Below, piece after piece: positions 9,960 to 16,877 of a stretch of 19,879 nt of DNA. The stretch's first letter is position 1, and every line of letters begins with the position of its first letter. Made by a program: the position numbers and the translations under genes. The stretch comes from an uncultured Clostridia bacterium (GTDB taxonomy: Bacteria; Bacillota; Clostridia; Christensenellales; UBA1242). Where the stretch lies: the NCBI GenBank assembly GCA_934754445.1, contig CAKVHZ010000018.1, positions 1-19,879 of the forward strand, given 5' to 3'. The notes beneath the pieces are model-generated. The model worked only from the letters and a program-made list of their open reading frames with translations, was not told the origin of the DNA and ran no database searches.

Positions 9960-9964
9960 CTCCT
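9960..9964 (-). promoter_or_regulatory. Ribosome binding site of the giant protein gene
   Basis: AGGAG on the minus strand with six bases to the ATG at 9953. It decides the start: the next in-frame ATG (residue 5) would be about 18 bases away. Confidence 0.85.
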
Positions 9965-9970
9965 AAAAAC

Positions 9971-9996
9971 TTTTATATATATTATTATATATAAAA
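9971..9996. repeat. Inverted repeat overlapping the -10 box of the giant gene
   Basis: Two perfect 11-base arms, TTTTATATATA and TATATATAAAA, are separated by TTAT. The repeat covers the -10 hexamer and the predicted transcription start. It could be an operator, a cruciform-prone site, or a by-product of alternating AT sequence. Confidence 0.5.
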
Positions 9997-10011
9997 ACAA
10001 CAAATTTACAA
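9984..10011 (-). promoter_or_regulatory. Sigma-70/SigA-type promoter of the giant protein gene
   Basis: On the minus strand TTGTAA (10006-10011) is followed after 16 bases by a perfect TATAAT (9984-9989). The expected start of transcription is near 9977, leaving a leader of about 24 bases that contains the AGGAG site. The promoter lies after the terminator of the mnmG unit, so the giant gene is probably its own transcription unit. In such A+T-rich DNA the -10 box alone would be weak evidence; the spacing and position make it credible. Confidence 0.6.
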
Positions 10012-10021
10012 AATAAATACT

Positions 10022-10039
10022 AAAATTTTGCAAAATTTT
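10022..10039. promoter_or_regulatory. 18-bp perfect palindrome upstream of the giant gene's -35 box
   Basis: AAAATTTTGCAAAATTTT reads the same on both strands. It ends about 11 bases upstream of the -35 hexamer, where an activator site or UP-like A-tract element would sit. No known operator is recognised. Confidence 0.45.
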
Positions 10040-10056
10040 CGTTGCTTCTCATTAAC

Positions 10057-10089
10057 AAAAAAAGAAAGATTGGTTTAATCTTTCTTTTT
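10057..10089 (-). terminator. Intrinsic terminator after mnmG
   Basis: Arms at 10059-10071 and 10077-10089 are perfectly complementary over 13 bases around a five-base loop. On the minus strand the hairpin is followed by a T run. It begins 17 bases after the mnmG stop and closes the nth-obg-mnmG unit. The stem is A/T-rich, so it relies on length. The symmetrical A and T tracts would also let it work on the other strand, but no plus-strand gene is there. Confidence 0.85.
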
Positions 10090-10105
10090 AATCTTTTTAA
10101 AATTT

Positions 10106-11965
10106 TTATCTATTTTGTGTTTTTAAATAAACTATTAAAACATTAATGTCTGCTGGGCTAATTCCGCTAATTCTACTTGCTTGACCAATGTTTAATGGTT
10201 TAATTTCGTTAAGTTTTTGTATGGCTTCTAGGCGTAAACCTTTAATAAGTGAATAGTCAAAATCCGTGTTTAATTTTAAGTCTTCTTGGCGTTTATTTTG
10301 CTCTATTTGCTCGGCTTGTTTTTTAATGTATCCTTCATATTTTATTTCAGTATTTACTTCTTCAATAACGGTTTTAGAATAGTTTTTAAACACGTTAAAA
10401 TAATCACAAATTTTTTGAAGAGTAATGTTATTTCTCTTAATTAAATTCGTGTAACTTATTGATATTGTTGTTTCATTTTCGCCATTTTGTTTTAAGAACG
10501 GATTAACATCGTTTATTTTAACAAGTGAGTTTAATTCTTTTTTTAAACTTTCTATGTCAGCCTTTTTTTGTAAGAATTTTTCATATCTCTCTTTTGTTAC
10601 TAACCCCACTTTTTTGCCTAATTCCGTTAGTCGTAAATCGGCATTATCTTGCCTTAAAACAAGTCTATATTCCGCTCTACTTGTCATCATTCTATATGGT
10701 TCGTTAGTGCCTTTTGTTACTAAATCATCAATTAATACACCAATATATGCATCACTACGGGAAAGTATTAAAGGCTTTTCTCCCCTTAATTTTAAACTAG
10801 CATTAATGCCAGCAAGTAATCCTTGAGCGCCTGCTTCTTCATAACCACTAGTGCCATTAACTTGACCGGCAAAATATAGCCCTTCAACGTTTTTATACTC
10901 AAGAGTTGGAAGAAGTTGCAAACTATTAATACAATCGTATTCAATAGCATAGGCATCACGCATAATATGGGCATTTTCAAAACCTTTTAAACTATGTAGC
11001 ATCTCTTCTTGAAGATATATTGGAGCACTTGTAGAAAAACCTTGAATGTATACTTCTTTTGTGTTTAAACTCTCAGGTTCAATAAAAAGTTGATGTCTTG
11101 TTTTATCTTTAAAACGCATAATTTTTGTTTCAATAGATGGACAATATCTTGGTCCAATTCCCACAATTTCGCCTGAATACATAGGGAATTTTTCTAGGTT
11201 ATTTCGTATAATTTCATGTGTGGTTTCGTTCGTATATGCTAAATAACAATCACGCTCGTTATTTGGTTTTTTATCATCATTTAAAAACGAAAAACAAGCA
11301 ATATCATCTTCACCTTTTTGGACTTCTAAAACTGAGTAGTCTATTGTGTCTGAGTGAACTCTCATAGGAGTTCCTGTTTTAAATCTACGAATTTCTAAAC
11401 CTAAATCTATTAAACTTTTTGTTAAATTATTGCTTGGCTTAAAACCGTTTGGCCCAATGTTTTCAGTAAAATCTCCAACAAAAATTTTACTTTTTAAATA
11501 CACGCCACTACAAACTACTATTGCCTTGCATTTAAAGTTTTCGCCTTGAGTTGTTTTAAGACCACACACTCTACCATTTTCGGTTAAAATTTCACTTGCT
11601 TCGGCTTGTTTGATATCTAAATTAGGCGTATTTTCTAAAGTTTGTTTCATAAAAATATGATAGTTGTTTTTGTCCGCTTGAGCACGCAAACTTTGAACAG
11701 CAATACCTTTGCCCCTATTGAGCATTCTTAGTTGAATAGTCGCTTTATCGGCATTAACCCCCATTTCTCCACCTAGGGCATCAATTTCGCTTACAAGTTG
11801 ACCTTTACTTGTTCCACCAATTGAAGGATTACATGCCAAAAAACCTATAGCATCTAAACTTAAGGTTAAAAGTAAAGTTTTATTATTAGTTCGTGCTAAA
11901 CTTAATGCCGCTTCACAGCCAGCATGTCCAGCACCAACAACTATTGCATCATAATATTTTTCCAT
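10106..11965 (-). CDS. mnmG: MnmG (GidA), tRNA uridine 5-carboxymethylaminomethyl modification enzyme
   Basis: A full-length MnmG of 619 residues, the usual size. MnmG uses FAD and, with its partner GTPase MnmE, installs the (carboxymethyl)aminomethyl group on wobble U34 of certain tRNAs in the cytoplasm. Seen here: the N-terminal dinucleotide-binding motif VVGAGHAGCEAA (9-20), the family signature LACNPSIGGTSKGQLVSEID (43-62), GPRYCPSIETK with the conserved Cys at 275, and GYEEAGAQGLLAGINA near 385-400, which contributes to FAD binding. The C-terminal helical part that contacts MnmE and tRNA is present (RISGISPADI near the end). The start follows AAAGGA at 11972-11977, six bases upstream. 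It lies 28 bp after obg and before a terminator. No mnmE or rsmG, common neighbours elsewhere, is in the window. Confidence 0.97.
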   Translation of the reverse strand: MEKYYDAIVVGAGHAGCEAALSLARTNNKTLLLTLSLDAIGFLACNPSIGGTSKGQLVSEIDALGGEMGVNADKATIQLRMLNRGKGIAVQSLRAQADKNNYHIFMKQTLENTPNLDIKQAEASEILTENGRVCGLKTTQGENFKCKAIVVCSGVYLKSKIFVGDFTENIGPNGFKPSNNLTKSLIDLGLEIRRFKTGTPMRVHSDTIDYSVLEVQKGEDDIACFSFLNDDKKPNNERDCYLAYTNETTHEIIRNNLEKFPMYSGEIVGIGPRYCPSIETKIMRFKDKTRHQLFIEPESLNTKEVYIQGFSTSAPIYLQEEMLHSLKGFENAHIMRDAYAIEYDCINSLQLLPTLEYKNVEGLYFAGQVNGTSGYEEAGAQGLLAGINASLKLRGEKPLILSRSDAYIGVLIDDLVTKGTNEPYRMMTSRAEYRLVLRQDNADLRLTELGKKVGLVTKERYEKFLQKKADIESLKKELNSLVKINDVNPFLKQNGENETTISISYTNLIKRNNITLQKICDYFNVFKNYSKTVIEEVNTEIKYEGYIKKQAEQIEQNKRQEDLKLNTDFDYSLIKGLRLEAIQKLNEIKPLNIGQASRISGISPADINVLIVYLKTQNR

Positions 11966-11993
11966 AAAAAATCCTTTAAAGTAATTTAATTAC

Positions 11994-13268
11994 TTATTCC
12001 GTATAGGTAAACTCATTAGTTCCAATTCTAACAGTATCGCCTTCTTTTAGCCCTTTTTCTAAAAGTTTATCTATAATTCCATTTTGTTTTAATCTTCGTT
12101 GAAAATATGCAAAACTTTCTGGGTCGCCTAAAATTATCCCCCTACTCATTTTGTCTATTAGTCCACCCGTTACAACAAAAGTTCCATCATCATCACGAGT
12201 TATTTCAATAGATGTATAATCTCGTTTATCAAGTTCATAAATTTCACTAACTTCTCTTTCTTTTGGTGGAAGTTTTTTTATTTCATCAATAATGGTGTTT
12301 AAAAGTTCATCAACACCAACTCTTGTTGCAGCAGAAAACTCAACTATTTTATATTTTTTAGAATATTTTTCTTTAAATTCATATAGTTTTGATTTGTCTT
12401 CTTCACTAAAAAGTAAGTCTATTTTGTTTAAGACTATTATTTGTGGACTTTCTGCCACCTCTGCGTTATATTTTTTTAGTTCATTATTTATAATCTCAAA
12501 ATCTTCTAATGGGTCTCTACCATCAACACCCGCAATATCTATAATGTGAAGCAAAATTCTTGTTCGTTCAATGTGTTTTAAAAATTCTAGCCCAAGCCCT
12601 TTGCCTTCACTCGCTCCTTCAATAATTCCTGGAATATCGGCTATAACAAAACTGTTATCATAGTATTTAACAACCCCCAAATTAGGAGAAAGGGTTGTAA
12701 AGTGATATGCTGCAATTTTAGGTCTAGCACTTGTTAAAACACTTAAAATTTTGCTTTTGCCTACACTAGGAAAACCTATTAAACCGACATCGGCAATAGT
12801 TTTTAACTCTAAATCTACTGCATACTCTTTTGTTTTTTCTCCACTTTCACTAAATGTAGGAGATTGTCTACGAGAATTAGCAAATTTACTATTTCCCCTA
12901 CCACCAAGACCACCACGAAGAATAATTTTTCTCTCGTTAGGAGTTACCATATCGGCAATAATTTTACCAGTTTCAGCATCTTTTATAATTGTGCCACAAG
13001 GGACTTTTAAAATTACATCTTGACCGCTTTTCCCATAGGCTTTACTAACTCCACCATTTTCGCCATCTCCTGCACGATATTTTTTAGTATAGTAAAAATC
13101 AACTAGGTTGTTTAATCCGCTATCCGCAACAACTATAATGTCACCACCTTTACCGCCATCGCCACCATCTGGACCACCGTGCATGGTAAAAGTATCACGA
13201 TAAAAGTTTACTTTTCCATCGCCACCATTTCCTGCTTTAATATATATTCTTGTTTTATCTACGAACAT
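11994..13268 (-). CDS. obg: Obg (CgtA) GTPase, ribosome assembly factor
   Basis: A 424-residue Obg with all three domains. The glycine-rich Obg fold spans 1-158 (KAGNGGDGKV and repeated GG pairs). The G domain has GFPSVGKS (165-172), switch II DIPGIIEGASEGKGLG (211-226), NKID (281-284) and SAAT (312-315). The C-terminal OCT domain covers about 345-424. Obg binds the large ribosomal subunit and is essential in many bacteria, linking ribosome assembly to (p)ppGpp and growth state (family knowledge). The start is set by AGGAG at 13274-13278, five bases upstream and inside nth, whose last 10 bp overlap this gene; translation is probably coupled. Odd point: residue 173, just after GKS, is Lys where Thr is usual in Obg. 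The P-loop GxxxxGKS itself is intact. Confidence 0.97.
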   Translation of the reverse strand: MFVDKTRIYIKAGNGGDGKVNFYRDTFTMHGGPDGGDGGKGGDIIVVADSGLNNLVDFYYTKKYRAGDGENGGVSKAYGKSGQDVILKVPCGTIIKDAETGKIIADMVTPNERKIILRGGLGGRGNSKFANSRRQSPTFSESGEKTKEYAVDLELKTIADVGLIGFPSVGKSKILSVLTSARPKIAAYHFTTLSPNLGVVKYYDNSFVIADIPGIIEGASEGKGLGLEFLKHIERTRILLHIIDIAGVDGRDPLEDFEIINNELKKYNAEVAESPQIIVLNKIDLLFSEEDKSKLYEFKEKYSKKYKIVEFSAATRVGVDELLNTIIDEIKKLPPKEREVSEIYELDKRDYTSIEITRDDDGTFVVTGGLIDKMSRGIILGDPESFAYFQRRLKQNGIIDKLLEKGLKEGDTVRIGTNEFTYTE

Positions 13269-13894
13269 ATTTTCTCCTTATAATAATTACAATATTTTTG
13301 AAGTCTACAACCAACGCATTTTGGTCTTAAACTTTTGCAAACATATCTACCATATAAAACTAAATATAAATGTAAATTGCTCCACATATCTTCATCAAAT
13401 AACTTTTTTAAATCTTCTTCAGTTTTATCTGCTGTTTTGCTATTAGATAATCCTAATCTATGACTAACCCTAAACACATGGGTATCTACCGCTATAGCAT
13501 TTTTCTTAAAACCTTCACTCAAAACCACATTCGCTGTTTTTCTACCAACTCCACTTAGTGTTAATAAGTCGTCCATGTTACTAGGCACTAAGCCATTATA
13601 TCTATCTTTTAACTCTTGGCATAGTTTTAAAATATTCTTTGCTTTATTGTGATAAAACCCACACGAATGAATTTTCTCTTCAAGTTGTTCTTTTGTTAGA
13701 GTTAAAAAGTCATCACAAGTTTTATATTTTTTAAAAAGTTCTTTAGTTACTAAATTTACTCTTTTATCGGTGCATTGAGCCGACAATATAACAGCAACTA
13801 AAAGTTGAAACAAACTACCATATTCTAATTCACACTTAGGCACTTTATAAATATCATATAAAATATTATAAATATCTTTACATTTTTGTTTCAT
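13259..13894 (-). CDS. nth: Endonuclease III, DNA glycosylase/AP lyase with [4Fe-4S] cluster
   Basis: Removes oxidised pyrimidines from DNA and cleaves the resulting abasic site in base excision repair. From the chosen ATG it is 211 residues, the normal length. Seen: helix-hairpin-helix LSGVGRKTA (113-121) with the expected catalytic Lys at 119, the catalytic Asp at 137 in AVDTHVFRV, and a cluster motif C186-x6-C193-x2-C196-x5-C202. The frame is open for 32 further codons upstream (ATG at 13990), but these have no family resemblance and run through the preceding terminator and this gene's promoter. The start is therefore placed at 13894, where homology begins. No good Shine-Dalgarno precedes it, and the promoter places the transcription start on this ATG. 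It overlaps obg by 10 bp. Confidence 0.95.
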   Translation of the reverse strand: MKQKCKDIYNILYDIYKVPKCELEYGSLFQLLVAVILSAQCTDKRVNLVTKELFKKYKTCDDFLTLTKEQLEEKIHSCGFYHNKAKNILKLCQELKDRYNGLVPSNMDDLLTLSGVGRKTANVVLSEGFKKNAIAVDTHVFRVSHRLGLSNSKTADKTEEDLKKLFDEDMWSNLHLYLVLYGRYVCKSLRPKCVGCRLQKYCNYYKEKICS

Positions 13895-13900
13895 TATTTT

Positions 13901-13929
13901 ATTATATCTCATTTTAAAAAAAATGTCTA
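13901..13929 (-). promoter_or_regulatory. Promoter of the nth-obg-mnmG unit, predicted leaderless
   Basis: On the minus strand TAGACA (13924-13929, five of six consensus bases) is followed after exactly 17 bases by a perfect TATAAT (13901-13906). Six bases separate the -10 box from the A of the nth ATG at 13894, so the usual +1 falls on that A. It sits directly after the deoB terminator, as expected for a new transcription unit. Confidence 0.75.
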
Positions 13930-13958
13930 TAAATTTATTTATAGCATAAAAATTTATT

Positions 13959-13978
13959 AAAAAAGTGCCAATGGCACT
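13959..13978 (-). terminator. Intrinsic terminator after deoB
   Basis: On the minus strand AGTGCC, loop ATT, GGCACT is followed by a T run (plus-strand A run 13959-13963). It lies about 60 bp after the deoB stop and upstream of the nth promoter. A second AAGTGCCAA lies upstream (plus-strand TTGGCACTT, 14004-14012) and could pair with the same right arm as a nine-base alternative stem; that form would also end in the T run. Confidence 0.88.
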
Positions 13979-14040
13979 ATTATTAAACAAAATACTTTCG
14001 TTGTTGGCACTTCCTTACAAGTGAAAAGTTATAGTAAAAA

Positions 14041-15159
14041 CTATTTAAGTATATTTAAAACATTTTTTGCAATAAAGTTAAAACCTTTAATAGTTCCATA
14101 ATTTTGTGGTTTTAATGTTTTTCCATACATTAAAAATGGTGTGTATTCTCTTGAATGGTCGGTTGATGGAGTTGCTGGGTCGCAACCATGGTCGCCAGTT
14201 ATAAATAATGTATCATCTTCACGCAAATAATTTAGCATTTCGCCTAAATATTTATCAAATTCGTTTAACGCATTAGCATAACCTACAGCATTATTTCTGT
14301 GACCATATTTACTATCAAAATCAACTAAATTTGCAAAACATAAACCGTCAAAATTATTGTTTTTTATTTGGTCTAAAATCTTTTCTTCGCCATCTAAATT
14401 AGACTTTATAGCAATTTGTTTAGATACACTTCTATCGTTAAAAATAGATGACACTTTGCCAATAGAAATAACTGTTTTACCTTTTTTAACCAATTTATCA
14501 AGCATCGTTTCGCCCACTGGGTCTACACTAAAATCATGTCTATCGGCTGTTCTTTCTAAATTAGGGTATGTTCCAATAAAAGGTCTTGCTATAATTCTAC
14601 CCACACAATGCTCGCCAGTCATGATTTTTCGAACTTTTTTGCAAATGTCATAAAGTTCATCAAGTTTAATAACATCGGTATGCACTGCAATTTGCAAAAC
14701 ACTATCAGCCGAAGTATAAACAATTAAATTTCCTTTCATGGCATCTTCGTAATAATCTTTAATTACTTCTGTGCCAGAATAAGGCTTATTACAAACAACT
14801 TTCCGATGAGAAAGTTCTTCTATTTGCTTGATAATTTCTTCTGGGAAACCATTTTTATAAGTAGGAAAAGGAATATCAGTGATAAGTCCTGCCATTTCCC
14901 AATGTCCTGCTGTTGTATCTTTACTTGCAGATAATTCCTGAAGTCTTGCAATGCTACCTATAGGTTTTTTTTCTTTTTCTCCAAAGTTTACCCCGTCTAT
15001 ATTAAAAAGACCTAATTTTTTCAAATTAGGTATATTCAATAAGCCCGTATTATAACAAGACCTAAAAGTATTCGAGCCTTCATCGTGATATTTTATTGCA
15101 TCTGGCGCTTCGCCAATTCCAAAACTATCTAAAACAATTAAAAAAACTCTTTTACCCAT
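14041..15159 (-). CDS. deoB: Phosphopentomutase
   Basis: Interconverts (deoxy)ribose 1-phosphate and 5-phosphate, the step after nucleoside phosphorolysis. It is 372 residues, slightly shorter than the roughly 390 of Bacillus enzymes. It belongs to the alkaline phosphatase-like metalloenzyme superfamily: metal ligand Asp11 in VLDSFGIGEAPD, the phosphorylated Thr82 in SKDTTAGHWEMAG (equivalent by alignment from memory to Thr85 of the Bacillus cereus enzyme), and ligand motifs NLVDFDSKYGHR and TGDHGCDP..STDHSREY near the C-terminus. The open frame extends 13 codons upstream to 15198, but those codons lie in deoD. AGGAG at 15165-15169, five bases before the ATG at 15159, fixes the start. The deoD stop codon overlaps this ribosome site, so translation is likely coupled. 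A terminator follows. Confidence 0.96.
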   Translation of the reverse strand: MGKRVFLIVLDSFGIGEAPDAIKYHDEGSNTFRSCYNTGLLNIPNLKKLGLFNIDGVNFGEKEKKPIGSIARLQELSASKDTTAGHWEMAGLITDIPFPTYKNGFPEEIIKQIEELSHRKVVCNKPYSGTEVIKDYYEDAMKGNLIVYTSADSVLQIAVHTDVIKLDELYDICKKVRKIMTGEHCVGRIIARPFIGTYPNLERTADRHDFSVDPVGETMLDKLVKKGKTVISIGKVSSIFNDRSVSKQIAIKSNLDGEEKILDQIKNNNFDGLCFANLVDFDSKYGHRNNAVGYANALNEFDKYLGEMLNYLREDDTLFITGDHGCDPATPSTDHSREYTPFLMYGKTLKPQNYGTIKGFNFIAKNVLNILK

Positions 15160-15164
15160 AATCT

Positions 15165-15169
15165 CTCCT
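15165..15169 (-). promoter_or_regulatory. Ribosome binding site deciding the deoB start
   Basis: AGGAG five bases upstream of the ATG at 15159. It overlaps the last bases of the deoD stop codon (TAG, 15168-15170) and rules out the longer start at 15198. Confidence 0.85.
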
Positions 15170-15884
15170 ATAACTTTATAGCCGTTTCTAATGCACATTT
15201 AATCATATCGTTAAAACTATTTTGTCTATCTTCACTTGATAATTCTTCTTTTAAAAGTCCGTTATCACTAACCGTTAAAAAACTAATTGCTTTTTTGTTA
15301 AACTTTTCAGCAAGCAAATATAAAACAAATATTTCCATTTCTGCAACTTCGCAACCACGAGTAACATATTTTTGTGTATCTTCTATTGCATAAACATCAA
15401 AAATATCATAGGTTAATGCTCCACAAGTCTTTACATTAACATTATTTTCTTTAGATGTAACTTCCGCAAGTTTTAATAAATCTTTGCTAGCATAACTTTT
15501 TTTAACATCTTTATAAATTCTTTTTGCAATATTACTTGGTGTATATGCCCACTTTGCTAAAACAATATCTCTAACATGCATATCTTTAGTAAGCCCACCA
15601 CAAGAGCCTATTCTTATAATATTTTCTACATTATAAAAAGCATAAAGTTCATGGGCATAAATACTCATGCTAGGCATACCCATACCGTGAGCCATAACGG
15701 AAATTTTTTTACCTTTATAGTAACCAGTATAACCTTGTATTCCCCTAACATTATTAACAAGTTTGGCATTTTCTAAATAATTTTCTGCAATATATTTACT
15801 TCTTAGTGGGTCACCCGACATTATTACAGTTTTTGCGAAATCGCCCTTTTTTGCACTATTATGCGGTGTTGGAACATTACTCAT
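15168..15884 (-). CDS. deoD: Purine nucleoside phosphorylase, hexameric DeoD type
   Basis: Splits purine (deoxy)nucleosides with phosphate into base and (deoxy)ribose 1-phosphate in the cytosol. At 238 residues it matches the small DeoD class, not the trimeric PunA class. Seen: TPHN near the N-terminus with the conserved His, the phosphate-binding loop SGDPLRSKYIAE (about 24-35), NNVRGIQGYTGYYKGK, GHGMG-like AHGMGMPS, RIGSCGG, the nucleoside-binding EMEIFVLY (Met and Glu that contact ribose in the family), and TVSDN with the catalytic Asp near 207. E. coli has SDH at this place, so the residue after the Asp is changed here. The ATG follows a perfect AGGAGG (15891-15896) six bases upstream and overlaps the end of the kinase gene by 8 bp. 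Its product is the substrate of DeoB encoded next. Confidence 0.94.
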   Translation of the reverse strand: MSNVPTPHNSAKKGDFAKTVIMSGDPLRSKYIAENYLENAKLVNNVRGIQGYTGYYKGKKISVMAHGMGMPSMSIYAHELYAFYNVENIIRIGSCGGLTKDMHVRDIVLAKWAYTPSNIAKRIYKDVKKSYASKDLLKLAEVTSKENNVNVKTCGALTYDIFDVYAIEDTQKYVTRGCEVAEMEIFVLYLLAEKFNKKAISFLTVSDNGLLKEELSSEDRQNSFNDMIKCALETAIKL

Positions 15885-16827
15885 AAGATTCCTCCTTGTT
15901 TACAATAAATTCCCATAAAAGTGAATTCTCTGGAATACTCGTTTTTGATAATGGAGTAAGTTTTTCAAAAATTTTGATAAGTTCGTTTATTTTGTCAATA
16001 TCTTCATAGCCTTTTAAAAAGCCTGTAAAACAATGAGCATAAATTAAAATTTCATAAGGAATAGTAGTGTCTATAAAATAATCTGCTAAGTGCTTAAAAG
16101 GCGAGATAAATTTATTTTCCGCATCACAAACATTATTCCAAAAAGAAAGTGTTTGTTTAGGAGATTTATCACGCGTTAAATAATCACGATAAATTCTTCT
16201 AATTAATCTTAAATCTTGTGGAGATAAAATTATTTTGTCTTTCTCTCTAAAAATAGAGTGTGAATTAATATAAATTCTATATATTTGCTTTTCTAAACTA
16301 TCATCATTAAAGAATATTGGGTTTAATGCATGAAGCCCCTCAATAATAATAACACTATTTTCATTTAGTTTAATAGTTTCCCATTCATCTCGTTTTTGTT
16401 TAACAAAATTATAAATAGGTTTTTCCGCTTTTTTTTGAGTAAGCAAGGTTTTATAGAATTTTTGAAACTCTTTTATGTCTACAGTGGTTACATTGTCAAA
16501 ATCTGGATTGCCATCTTCTAAAAGCGGTGTATCTTTTAAATCTAAGAAAAAGTCGTCCATAGAAATAACTATACTACCAATATTGTAACTCAACAATTTT
16601 TTAGCAAGTATCTTACTTGTTGTAGTTTTACCAGCAGAAGATGGGCCAGCAACTAGAACCATTTTTATCTTTTTTGCTCGTATATTTTTAGCAACTTCAT
16701 TTATTTGGTCATTATATACTTTTTCACAATTTTTAATTAAGTTCTTTGCATCTTTTTGTGCAAAATCATTCAAATCATCTATATTATAACAAGGATTATT
16801 TATAGACCATAGGTTAAAATTTTTCAT
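15877..16827 (-). CDS. Uridine kinase/phosphoribulokinase-family nucleoside kinase, kinase-only form
   Basis: A P-loop kinase of 316 residues: Walker A GPSSAGKTT (61-69), the acidic DDFFLD (91-96), YNFVKQKR (139-146) resembling the uridine kinase YDF..R segment, EGLHALNP (163-170), and an Arg-rich RRIYRDYLTR lid segment. The GPSSAGKT and EGLHALNP forms are typical of the Firmicutes nucleoside kinases that usually carry N-terminal TGS and threonyl-tRNA-synthetase-like domains (about 550 residues in total). Here only about 55 residues precede the P-loop, so those domains are absent. The start at 16827 follows AGGAG (16833-16837) five bases upstream; the frame could extend ten codons further, but those have no ribosome site. 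It is followed by deoD with an 8-bp overlap, which supports nucleoside salvage. The exact substrate (uridine/cytidine or other) is inferred only. Confidence 0.85.
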   Translation of the reverse strand: MKNFNLWSINNPCYNIDDLNDFAQKDAKNLIKNCEKVYNDQINEVAKNIRAKKIKMVLVAGPSSAGKTTTSKILAKKLLSYNIGSIVISMDDFFLDLKDTPLLEDGNPDFDNVTTVDIKEFQKFYKTLLTQKKAEKPIYNFVKQKRDEWETIKLNENSVIIIEGLHALNPIFFNDDSLEKQIYRIYINSHSIFREKDKIILSPQDLRLIRRIYRDYLTRDKSPKQTLSFWNNVCDAENKFISPFKHLADYFIDTTIPYEILIYAHCFTGFLKGYEDIDKINELIKIFEKLTPLSKTSIPENSLLWEFIVNKEESYE

Positions 16828-16832
16828 GCAAT

Positions 16833-16837
16833 CTCCT
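16833..16837 (-). promoter_or_regulatory. Ribosome binding site deciding the kinase start
   Basis: AGGAG five bases upstream of the ATG at 16827. It lies within the optional ten-codon upstream extension of the frame, which is therefore rejected. The 50-bp gap to the secA stop otherwise holds only A/T-rich sequence. Confidence 0.8.
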
Positions 16838-16877
16838 AGTATAATTAATAGCAACAAACTAATTTTTTTGTTACATT

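Noticed and set aside
13895..13990. 32-codon N-terminal extension of nth
   Set aside because: It overlaps the deoB terminator and the promoter, has no ribosome site and does not resemble endonuclease III; the start at 13894 gives the normal length.
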